A stretch of DNA of 64,000 bases from Luidia sarsii (taxonomy: Eukaryota; Echinodermata; Asteroidea; Paxillosida; Luidiidae), in assembly GCA_949987565.1 (NCBI GenBank), contig OX465113.1, positions 6,322,551 to 6,386,550 on the forward strand, given 5' to 3'. Under the pieces are notes generated by a model. It saw nothing but the letters and a program-made list of their open reading frames with translations. It was not told the origin of the DNA and made no database searches. Positions 1 through 12,400 of the stretch are shown here, in pieces. The number at the start of each line of letters is the position of its first letter. Position 1 is the first letter of the stretch. Position numbers and translations under genes: made by a program.

Positions 1-410
1 TTACTGAGATGGCCTTGTGAGGAAATAAAACCTATCCAGATAATGCAGATTCTTCACCCTTCATTTACTCTCACTTCTAATAGCTTTATGAACACAGCAA
101 TCTTGGTGAAACATTAAACTCAAATCTGAACACATGTTACTTGATACTATAAAGTACATGTATATACTTTCCCATATAAATCCAATTGGAATAAATCAAT
201 GAACGGAAGAACTGTGTTGAGTTATGCATGAACAAACTATTCATTATCTTGACTTTATACTTTATAATATATAAGTAAATACAAATTATTCAGTATAGAC
301 AAGTGGAAGAGGGTTTAGGTAAGGAAGGGTTACTGTGTGTTTGATTGAGACTATAGGGTTATAGTGCTGCTTGATGCTACCATTATGTCAATGTCTCATG
401 GGATCAGGAT
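1..410. other. 3' flank of SPEF2
   Basis: AT-rich sequence downstream of the SPEF2 stop. No clear minus-strand AATAAA and no second gene seen; any 3' UTR must lie here. Confidence 0.5.
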
Positions 411-485
411 TCAGGACATAATGCTGTTGGCATCATTATCAACCAAGGCAGCAGTGACTTGGACAGCAAACACACTGCGCAGATC
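411..485 (-). CDS. SPEF2: SPEF2 exon 42, stop codon
   Basis: Codes DLRSVFAVQVTAALVDNDAN plus SIMS and TGA (413-411). It aligns only loosely with the human tail (DIKIILQ), but the acceptor (ttgcag) and phase 0 fit and no other exon is seen before the window edge. Confidence 0.75.
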   Translation of the reverse strand, partial: DLRSVFAVQVTAALVDNDANSIMS

Positions 486-3400
486 CTGCAAAGAAAACAA
501 ATCTACAGATTAAAATCAATACTTTACAAACTTCCATGGAAATACATTTGTTCCTGTTGTTTTTCATTAATGTTGTCCATAGGTAATTAGCCACTTCACA
601 CCAGGGTCTCCCAGTGAACAGACTCAATCACATCAATGATGCATGGACCTCTGAGTGCTCCCAATTTCTGTGATACATTTTTACTTTGAGCATCCCTTAC
701 ATCCCCGCATTGCCAGAATACCTGGAGATGCTGTGCTGTGTGAGTATGCAGGATTGCTATCCCTGGACGTTTAACAGTGTGATGCCATAGAAGGCAGTGT
801 GCAGGAATGGGGGACAGCCCACATTTGCTTGGTCCACAGACCTGTTCAGTTAATGCACAACTTTCCATTGACAACCAGCAAACAAAGGGTGGCTTAGAGG
901 GACAGTTTTGCTATCACCTGACAACGTGAGTCATGCTCACACTCACACGACTTGAAAAACCTTTTCCACAAGACTAAAGCTGACCACTTCATATAAAGTG
1001 GAGACTCGTCCTCCATCTAAGACTGCACAGAAGCCATTGGATAGAGTGCTATGCACTACTGCACTGTGCACAATAGACCCTTTATTCAGTTACTTGTATA
1101 TAACTCTGCTACAAAGGCATACTTGAATTGATCTGTCCTGCAAATATGACAGTTCCTGACTTCTAGCAAATTTTGAAAAAAGCACATTATTCAGTATTGC
1201 CTATACAGGAATCATGGCTACCATGGTTATACGGGAATAAGGTCTGGTGTGAAGTGGTTTAGGCCAGAGTTTGGAGAATGAAGATTTGACTTACTGGCAT
1301 CTTGTATCTGTGGCAGAGAGCAAGGCAATCTTGGATGATAGGATGGTCCATCAGAGTGAAGAAAGGTACAGGACTAAGCTTGTTATCACCAAGTTCACGA
1401 AACACACTAGCCAGACGCTCCTCAGAGAAGGTGTCCTCAGGGTCAGAGGTCACGCTGAAACGATGGCTATCTCCAAGTTTTGGCCGGCCATGATGCAGTA
1501 CCTGGCGATGATGATGGGAAATTCAATAATGCTAGTGACATTCATGTAGATGTTAATTTCAGCGAAGTTATTAATATTTTCAAACAATTTTTCAAAATAA
1601 CATTTTGAAAAGTGGCAAAGGGAACTTTGACTGGAGCGGGACTAGGACCCGAGTTCCAAGACCTCTGATTTTGCATACCAGCGTTCTTACCATCTGAGCT
1701 ATTCAGTCCTTAGATGGCAGCCCTTCTCAAAGAGGGAGTAGAAGTTCAAAGAAATCTTAACTTGTACTCAATTGCTAAATTACTTGGGCATGAACGTACT
1801 CAGCTGTCTGAATTCTCTGCAGCATTTTATAGCCTGAAAACATTACCGCAATGGATATGAAGTTGACTTATTGTACTTATCAAGGTTTTTGGTTGAGGAA
1901 ATTGTAGTGCAAAAGCAACTCTGCTAAACTGGCTTTAATTTAATGCTAACCTGAACTAATGCCTTAAGATCTACAGTGGCATGGAGGGCACTCGGAGGGA
2001 TGCCTTCCTCTGGAGGACCCAGACTAGGCTCAACTCTCTTGTCCTGAAGTCTTATCTCACTGCCCGTTATCACCTCTACAACCTGTCATGGATAGGACAC
2101 TTAGTCAGTTACTTTCACTTTCAACTATACATTTTATATTCAGGGATAAATGGAATAAACAACCAAGTTAATGATGTAATTATGAAATAAATAAAGAAAA
2201 GTAGTTATGTGAATACCAGTGTTGTAGTTGAGAACTTTATGTCCGAGACCAAGGCATTTGAGCCCAAGACCAAGACCAAGGCATTTGAGACGAAGACCAA
2301 GACCAAGGCATTTGAGACGAAGACCAAGACCAAGGCATTTGAGCCCAAGACCAAGACCAAGGCATTTGAGCCCAAGACCAAGACCAAGGCATTTGAGCCA
2401 AGACCATGACCATGGCATTTGGGCCCAAGACCAAGACCAAGGCATTTGAGACCAAGACCAAGACCAAGGCATTTGAGCCCAAGACCAAGACCAAGGCATT
2501 TGAGCCCAAGACCAAGACCAAGGCATTTGAGCCAAGACCATGACCAAGGCATTTGGGCCCAAGACCAAGACCAAGGCATTTGAGACCAAGACCAAGGCAT
2601 TTGAGACCAAGACCAAGACCAAGGCATTTGAGCCCAAGACCAAGACCAAGGCATTTGAGCCCAAGACCAAGACCAAGGCATTTGAGCCAAGACCATGACC
2701 AAGGCATTTGAGACCAAGACCAAGACCAAGGCATTTGAGACCAAGACCAAGACCAAGGCATTTGAGCCAAGACCATGACCAAGGCATTTGAGCCAAGACC
2801 AAGACCAAGGCATTTGAACCCAAGACCAAGACCAAGGCATTTGAGCCCAAGACCAAGGCATTTGAGACCAAGACCAAGACCAAGGCATTTGAGAACAAGA
2901 CCAAGACCAAGGCATTTGAACCCAATACCAAGACCAAGGCATTTGGGCCCAATACCAAGACCAAGGCATTTGGGCCCAAGACCAAGACCAAGGCATTTGA
3001 ACCCAAGACCAAGACCAAGGCATTTGAACCCAATACCAAGACCAAGGCATTTGGGCCCAAGACCAAGACCGAGGTATTTGAACCCAATACCAAGACCAAG
3101 GCATTTGGGCCCAAGACCAAGACCAAGGCATTTGAACCCAAGACCAAGACCAAGGCATTTGAGCCCAAGACCAATGCATTTGAGCCCAAGACCAAGGCAT
3201 TTGGGCCCAAGACCAAGACATTTGAACCCAAGACCAAGACCAAGGCATTTGAACCCAAGACCAAGACCAAGGCATTTGAGCCCAAGACCAAGGCATTTGA
3301 GACCAAGAACAAGGCATTTGAACCCAAGACCAAGACCAAGGCATTTGAACCCAAGACCAAGACCAAGGCATTTGAGCCCAGGACCAAGGTATTTGAGACC

Positions 3401-6400
3401 AAGACCAAGGCATTTGAACCCAAGACCAAGACAAAGGCATTTGAGCCCAAGACCAAGGCATTTGAGCCAAGACCAAGGCATTTGAGACCAAGACCAAGGC
3501 ATCTGAGCCAAGACCAAGACCAAGACCAAGACCAAGGCATTTGAGACCAAGACCAAGACCAAGACATTTGAGACCGAGACCAAGACCAAAGCATTGGGGC
3601 CCAAGACCAAGACCAAGGCATTTGAACCCAAGACCAAGACCAAGGCATTTGAGCCAAGACCAAGACATTTGAGACCAAGACCAAGACCAAGACATTTGAG
3701 CCAAGACCAAGACCAAGGCATTTGAGCCAAGACCAAGGCATTTGAGCTAAGACCAAGGCATTTGAGCCAAGACCAAGGCATTTGAGACCAAGACCAAGGC
3801 ATTTGAGACCAAGACATTTGAGCCAAGACCAAGGCATTTGAGACCAAGACATTTGAGCCAAGACCAAGGCATTTGAGCCAAGACCAAGGCATTTGAGACC
3901 AAGACCAAGGCATTTGAGACCAAGACATTTGAGCCAAGACCAAGGCATTTGAGCCAAGACCAAGGCATTTGAGCCAAGACCAAGGCATTTGAGACCAAGA
4001 CCAAGGCCAAGACATTTGAGCCAAGACCAAGACCAAGGCATTTGAGCCAAGACCAAGGCATTCGAGCCAAGACAAAGGCATTCGAGCCAAGACAAAGGCA
4101 TTTGAGACCAAGACCAAGACCAGGGCATTTGAGCCAAGACCAAAGCATTTTAGCCAAGACCAAGGCATTTGAGACCAAGACCAAGACCAGGGCATTTGAA
4201 CCAAGACCAAGGCATTTGAGCCAAGACCAAGGCATTTGAGACCAAGGCCAAGACCAAGACCAAGGCATTTGAGACCAAGACCAAGGCATTTGAGACCAAT
4301 ACCAAGACCAAGGCATTTGAGACCAATACCAAGACCAAGGCATTTGAGCCAAGACCAAGACCAAGGCATTTGAGACCAAGACCAAGACCAAGGCATTTGG
4401 GCCCAAGACCAAGACCAAGGCATTTGAGACCAAGAGCAAGAGCAAGGCATTTGAGACCAAGACCAAGACCAAGGCATTTGAGACCAAGACCAAGACCAAG
4501 GCATTTGAGACCAAGACCAAGGCATTTGAGACCAAGACCAAGACCAAGGCATTTGAGCCAAGACCAAGACCAAGGCATTTGAGACCAAGACCAAGACCAA
4601 GGCATTCGAGCACAAGACCAAGACCAAGGCATTTGAGACCAAGACCAAGACCAAGGCATTTGAGACCAAGACCAAGGCATTTGAGACCAAGACCAAGACC
4701 AAGGCATTTGAGCCAAGACCAAGACCAAGGCATTTGAGACCAAGACCAAGACCAAGGCATTCGAGCACAAGACCAAGACCAAGGCATTTGAGACCAAGAC
4801 CAAGGCATTTGAGACCAAGACCAAGGCATTTGAGACCAAGACCAAGGCATTCGAGACTGTGACCTTGCACAAAATATTCATACATGTAGTTTCATAGAAG
4901 ATAAATGCAGACAATCGGCATTAAACAGCAACATTAGGAGTAAATTAAGTAATCATTTTGCATATAAACTTTTTATAAAGTAAACATCATTCAATCTTCA
5001 TCAAACAAACAAGCAAAAACTGACTTGCAACCTATGAATAAATTAAAAAATTGGCAAAAAAACTGGAGCGGGACTTGAACCTGAGACCTCTGGATTAATG
5101 TGCAGGTGCTCTACCATCTGAGCTATCCAGCCCTTAAATGGTATTCAACTAATGTTTGCCGGGGTGGGGATGCCAGTAAGAAGCAATTCAACCATTACAT
5201 TTTCTTTACAAATTTTTCAATTTGTTCAAAAGTTCCCAGTAAGTTTTTCCTTTGTTTGTTTGATTTGAATTGAAAAAGCTGCATCCAATTTGTGTGATCT
5301 CCGAGCTGCAATAGCCAAGTTTACAACAATTGGTTGTTTGAAAGTGGGGTGTGATCCTTGGAGATACACAGCAGTTAACCACTTCGCGCCGGCTGTTTTT
5401 ACATCGCCCATGACTGCCATACGGGGTTTTTGAACAATGCATCATTTTCAAATCTCAAAAAAACAATCGGAACAATATATTTCTGTGAAATAAATCAATA
5501 AGGGTATACTATGGGTACAAGAGAGTAAAACCTGGCACAATTCGGACATCGTTGAGGCTTTTGTCAAGAGATTATCCATTTGAAAAAGGGCCCATTGTGC
5601 GTCATCAATGGAGTGTAACGGACCTGTGTGTGTATGTGTGTGTGTGCGTGTACTGTACTGACGATCCCTGACCGCAGACTAGCCTCCACTCCAGGCAGTC
5701 AAATCTTCGAGTTGGTCGGCCCAAACCGAGCATACAGATTACGGTGAAGAATGTGGGTGGAATTCCACTGCCTGACCGACGACCGTTGGGCTGTGTGCCA
5801 TGCCAACACAATGTCCCCCGTGTGTTTTCAGCGGCAGCGCGGTATCCCTCGATCCTCCACAGTAAAGGCCCACAAGTGCACAATTACTGCTGCTAATGAT
5901 CTTGCAATTCATGTGGCAACTTGCGTCAAAAAGGGTCTTTGTCATGATTCGTATTGCTTTGTTCTAAGCTGAAGAGAGTCTTTGTTTAAAATGTGGACAA
6001 TAGTGGTGCCCGGATTCGGAGGGCCCCGTCGCATATTCAAACCAATGGTGCTCCGATTTTGGAGGTCCCGGCGCAAAGTGGTTAATGGTTGAATTGCTTC
6101 TAATTGCAAAACAAGCAACGGTTATAACATACAAAACTACTATACAAATTATCTATCCAAATGTTACCTCTTTCATAATGTCTAATTTATCCAGTTGTTT
6201 TTCACGGGATTCAACCTCCTCCAGTTGTGGGCGGGGCATATGCTTCCTTGAAGCCACACTCAGAGCCCGGAAAAAGCCATTCTGTGCATCCTGGTCAATG
6301 CTGAAGTACAGCAGCTGCAATCGTCATTGTAAAGTCAACAGTCTCTATCAGTCAATTCATACACTATCCAAGTTGCACTTGAAATTAGAAAGTTCAATTT

Positions 6401-9400
6401 GTGGAACTAACTTAAAGCAACGTATTTATCCTCAATTTTTAATAATTCCATTTAAATCTAAATGGAATGGGCTAATTCTAATTACTTTTAGCCAAAAAGT
6501 AACAAAGAATATCAGTCCAAGGGTTGATGTACAGCTGTTTGTCATGACAGTTTCATTAATGAAAACTATGGCACATTTGCATCGCATTCTTGAAAATTTC
6601 TATGTCATGTTTATTTTAATTCTATTATTTGGTTCCTGTGCATTTTGTAAGCAATTAAATACTTTTGCCAAAAACAAAGACTGATTAATTGAACTGCATA
6701 CCATGTTTTTGTAGTCCAACATTGGGGGTTGACAGGAGTTATCAGAAAATATATCAAAGAACATCTTCTGCACAAAGGTGACACGGTCAAAGGGCAAGGG
6801 TCTACTGGGGTCATCAGGTACTAGAGGTGAAGGGTCAGGAGAATACCACAACGGCACCTGATTGGGAGGAAAGATACAAGCAGAGGGTTAGATCTAACAG
6901 ATGGAATTAAATAATGTCAGGTTGATTTATAGTTTGGTCAAACTTCTTTGGCACAAAACCTGCTTAGCTTTGGTAGATGTCATAAGGACCCATGGTTGGC
7001 ACATGGTACTTTAAATCTTTGCTTCAATCCACCTTACTACTGTCACCTAATGATGTTATCTACATCATTACAATTTTTAAACCCAAGCACATTAACTTGA
7101 TGATACTTTTCTTAATTTCAATATGAGCACAAAACCATGTTCAGCCTTAACCTGAAAATGAAATACATTTTTGACAATGTAGGTAATGATGTATATTCCC
7201 GATGACCATTCAAATATTTCTATTCAAATCTACAAATGTTCTATTTGCAGTCTGAGCCATTATTTAATGAGATATCTGCAATCTGAAGTGTCTTAAACTG
7301 ACGTTTTTTTTAAAATCAAGTTTCCTTTATCCCCTTATATTCATATAGAAAACCAGCAAAGCTCTCCTAAGTGAGGTGTGTTTAGTCACCTACTTGTTCA
7401 TATTGTTCCCTTGTGAGTACTCCTGTTTTGAAGGTGTCTATCTTCATGAAGCAGTCCAATGTTTGTAGGAGCTGTGCCTGTGAGGGTTGAGGCCATGGCT
7501 GTGCTACCTGAAGCAAGAATGTCCGCCAGTCTACATACTCACAATCAGGGGACAGAATGCTGGAAAGCTGCTCCAACTATGGGTGCAAAGAAAAATCAAA
7601 TCCAGACTTTCTAAATACCATAAGGTTTTTTGGGTCAAGATGAAAAGTGTGGGGGAGGAAATGGCTCTAATTTGGTGAGATTTCTTCATCACATTGTATA
7701 ATTCTAAACAAAAGTGACAACTATCTTTGGTGGATAAGTCAATTGAACTCTTTCCCTTTGATGAGCTGCTCACTGTGACTTGAGCAATGTGCACGTCTGG
7801 CCTGCAAGCCGAGGGCAGCGGCTCATTGTAAACCTTGTGCAAATCAATTCCATCTGAAGTCACAAATAAACTACGCAGTGAAACATAAAGCTTAAACATA
7901 AAGGTTTGCATTTCAATATTAAAAACAAAATGTATCTATGAATCTTTTCAAAATAACTTCAAACTAGGTCATGGCTTAGACATAATACTTGTGCAATCAG
8001 TGAGTTGGCAACCATCATGTGCCTACCTGATGTAAATTCAAACCCATCCAGCTATCCGGAAGAGACTCCGTACCACACTGAAAACAAACACATCCACAAC
8101 ATCTTCAATGAGGCTGTACTTTTCATTCACAAAAAAATAATAAATAATGATAGAAATATGAGGAAAGTTTATAAGCACATTTTCAAATTGAACTTCAATT
8201 ATGGTTTAATCACACAGAAGTCCAATAAAATAGGATAGATAGATGTCATGAGTCGTTGCTGTAATCAGAATGTGAGACTTATTGGCAGGGTACTGTGGAT
8301 AGTTACTCTATGAGTCGGGGTGATCAAAGTATTCCTATATTCATCTACCACACTGCCTCCCTTCCTCCTGCTCAGTCTGTGATTATCTGCACAACAGCAC
8401 TCTGACCTACATGTACTGTATCATAGATTGGCTTCATCAGAGCTATACATAGCACTCACTGTCAGGGCAGTCAAGTCTGATAAGGTGTCCACAAATCCCT
8501 TATTGGAGATAAAGCCAGAGGGTGCTGAGCAAATGAACTGCTGGTATAGAAGCCGCATCTGCTCCACAGTGAAAGTATCGCTGAGTGCAATCTCAATGGG
8601 TGAGGGTCTGGCTGGGGGGCTGGGGGTGCGAAACACCTTCACCTCCTGTCAAAGTGCAAAAGAAAAACTCACTTGGATTTCTTCACATTTCAGATACTTC
8701 GTTGAACATTGCAAGAAGGATAGCCGTTACACATCAGTTGCCAGTTTGCATGTTTCTAAAAGCAAATCCTAATGTCTTTATGTAAATAATGTAATCTTGG
8801 ATTAGAAAAGATGTAGACAAATGTCTTCTTATTAGTGCTCTGCTGGTTAATGTTTAACAATCCGCATTTTTCAGCCATAGTAATTAGTGCTCCTTCCAAA
8901 AAGGCAATTAATTTTGCTCAGTTGAGTCACCATGAAGTGAAGTATAAAAAAACAACATTTTTCTTCAGATTTTGGGGATGTCTAAAAGACGTAAGTGTAA
9001 TCATGAGAGTGTGTCCACTACCCTGCATACTTACCCTGTTGACAATGAGGTCATCCTGCAAGGAAACCAGCTCTGGTTGGATCTTCTCTCGCTTCTCAAT
9101 CTTCTCACCCAGTATCTCAGTCAAGGTGTCAATGCTAAGCAATTCCAACCAGATGAAAAGTGACATTAGGAGGAGTGGTGCTTAAAAGTCTCAGAAGCAT
9201 GGTACAGATCTGATTAACTGCTATGACTGCGGCTGGTACATGTACCTGTAATTGGTAAACTAGCTAGCCCTCCTTGGATTCTACATTTCATTCTGAGAAC
9301 TTTGTCAACATTGTTCATCGATAAATAATCAACAAATAGGCCCTATTTCTTTAATTTCCAATCAATGTATGTGTCAGAGCTCTGCTGCATATCTGCTGAA

Positions 9401-12400
9401 AGGAACATTAATTAGAGGTCTTGGGCAAGGCAACCTGCTCAGCACACAGTCTAGTTGTAATGATTGATTGATAGGATACACATCACGCACAATGGAATAT
9501 GGCTATTGGAGAGGCTGGATGGTTAGGGGACCATGGAGCCAAGTATAAAGATACCTATCAGACCACAACACAGTCTTGAGAAAAACACCCGCTACTTTCT
9601 AGCTGATATTGACCTACGTCTCTACATTGTAAACAAATAATCTCTGGTTGACCCGATCCTTGGATTGCTTTGTACAGTGTACTTGTCTTGCCTACACTGG
9701 GTCAGGATCCAACATTCATGATCCCCCTAGCATGTCACACCAGTGATATCTTAGGTCAATGTTAGGCAATATCTTTGCATGCTAAATTACATTTATCAAT
9801 AAAAAGGGGAACCCATCAATGATGAGGTTCTATCCATCTTTAGACTGACCCTCAAGCTTGATCCTCTTTCAATCTCCCTATGTGAAAGAATACCCCTCAA
9901 GGATTCCTCTGTTAACTCAGGACAGGCTAAGGAGGTTGACAATGATCTAGTAGTTTAGCAGTTGCAATTAAGATGAATGTTCTGAACAGCTATTCTGGAC
10001 AGCTATGTCCAGGATTTATTTTGACAGTATATAAGGTCATAGTTTTACACCTCCAGGTGGTGGTTTGGTACATCCAGGTATAGGTATATGTCCATGTGTA
10101 TGTCCTTAAAATTACCACTCTTGGTCTCAGACATTTAGGTCTACATGTTGGAGTTGCTCTTGGACCCTCAGGTTTCGGCCTTGGTTTTAGAACTTGCTGC
10201 CTCAGTTTTGGTGTGGAATAACAAGGCCTTGGTCTGGCACACATTCCTACCACTATGTACTATGTAGCGCACTAGTCATTACCTGGTCATTTCACTCTGA
10301 AAGCGAGCTCCCAACCAGTCATCCATGTCAGTGTACACCTCCTCTGCTTTTGCCTTCAGCTCCTGGAGGACTGCTATGGCATGCGTCTTAGTCAGCTCCA
10401 TACGCATCTTCAAACCTGTTTCTGCTCAGTCAAATGGAAATAAATCACAGCATGAGAAACTTGGGCATGGCAAGGCTTTGTGACTTTAATATGAAACAGG
10501 CAAAGCTAAGAGTGTACTTCTGGCCATCATTATAAATCATAAATCAAGCAATCAATCACTTTCATTTTCAAATTCAAATATTGTCAAGATTTACCAGAAT
10601 ATCATCTTGATGAAAACCTCACCATTTTGTTATATACAAATGAAGTATGCCTTGTATTCTTGAAATTTAAAGTGTAACGTTATCAAAATAATTTTTCTTG
10701 TGCAAACCTTCATGTGATATAGCTCCTAGGTACTCTTGTTTCATATGATCCTTCAACTCCTTCTTTGCTTTCTCCTCTGGAGTATCTTCAGTTGCTACAA
10801 ATGTGTCAGCCACAGAAATTAAACATTTTGAGAAAACATTTAAAAATGTGTAACTTAAAGGCCATTAACATTGGTTGAGGTCAAAGAATAGCATCCATAC
10901 CTTGTCTGATCCAACATATGTATAAAATAGTACATCTGTCAAAATTTCAGCTCAATCCGCCAATCGCATCTTGAGAAAATCGTGAAAACCGCTTCATTTG
11001 TTTCGCGAAAATGTAGCATTCAATGCCGTACTGTTGCGAAAAATAGTTTACGTCTCGGTGAGACGTAAACTATTTCTTTTACTCATTTCTCCCAAAATAC
11101 AACATTTTAGGCAGAAATATTTCAGTGAGAGGTTTCCACTATAACCATCTTCTAATTGTATAAGTTTCATGTAAATGTGTGAACATTTCTGTTTTTGGTT
11201 CTTACCAATGTAAGCCCCTACGCAACATTGGTAAAATTTAAAAAACAGAAATGTTCACAAATTTACATGAAACATAAAATACAGTTTGAAGATGGTTATA
11301 GTAGAAACCTTGCACTGAAATATTTCTGCCTAAAATGCTGTATTGTTTTAGAAAAGAGTAAAGAATTAATTTACGTCTCATCCCGAGATCTAAACATTTT
11401 CAAGAAACAAATGAAGTGGCTTTTCACTATTTTCTCGAGAACTGGTTGGAGGATTGAGCTGAAATGTTCACAGGTGTGCTATTTCATGCATATGTTAGAT
11501 CAGACAACGTATGGATGCTAATCTTGGACCTCGACCAATGTTGTTTTATCCCTTTAAGCAAATATAAATCAAAATTTACTGATTATTTCCAACAAATTTT
11601 GCGCACTTCAAAGAATTAATTAAATGTAAATTAATCATCCTGATGATTAGTAAAATTATCATGCAGCAGAAATCTCTTCACTAGTCATGCAGTTCATGGG
11701 GTAGGAAGGAGATTGTGGTTGTGTATAATTATGTGCATGTGTACAACTAGGGATTACTACCACAATATTTGGAATAAGCCATGGCTTATATGTTGAATTT
11801 GCACATAAAAAGGATAACTGAGGCTTATACAACGGGCTTTGAAGAATGAAATTGACATCATACATGTTTGTGTATAGGACAGGTCTTTTCGTCCCAAAAA
11901 GAGAAATATCAATTTGTATCAATCAACTAAATTGATTAACGCAAATTGGAATCGACTGAACAAAGTCCCGCTTGGTAGTAAAATTGTAGCACTCGAAGGT
12001 ATCATCCTTTGCAATACTGACATACTGCCTTGCTGATACTTTGTTTTGAGTAAAAAAACCCCAGAAATCCTAAGAATTAGTGACAGAAGGTCTGGGGTGC
12101 AGACATGTTACATTAGTGGAGCATCATGAAGAGGGGGCAGAGCATATCAAACTAAAATAAAAAATCATCCTACTTATCTGCAACTGTCCAATACTAGACT
12201 TTTACTAGTGTGCAAGGCACAACGAAAAATGGGTGAACTGACTTCTTCACAATTTACCAAATGTGATCCATGGCACTTGTTCACCTTCAATACGTTCTTA
12301 CTATTTGACTCCAGGAACGACCAGATACAAGTCTACTTTATATAGTCTAGTATCATCTGGTTTTCGCCTCCACTAGGGCATTTCCGTACTGTAACGCTGC

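Noticed and set aside
2140..4885. Very long open frames (up to 882 codons) on both strands
   Set aside because: They are translations of the 21/27-bp minisatellite, with low-complexity PWSWSQM or KTKAFE patterns.
5060..5136. tRNA gene on the reverse strand
   Set aside because: A and B boxes are good but acceptor and anticodon stems do not pair, and several copies share a non-tRNA 3' body; it is a SINE.
10990..11400. 108-codon frame at 11195-11521 as a gene
   Set aside because: Lies wholly within a MITE with terminal inverted repeats; no homology seen.
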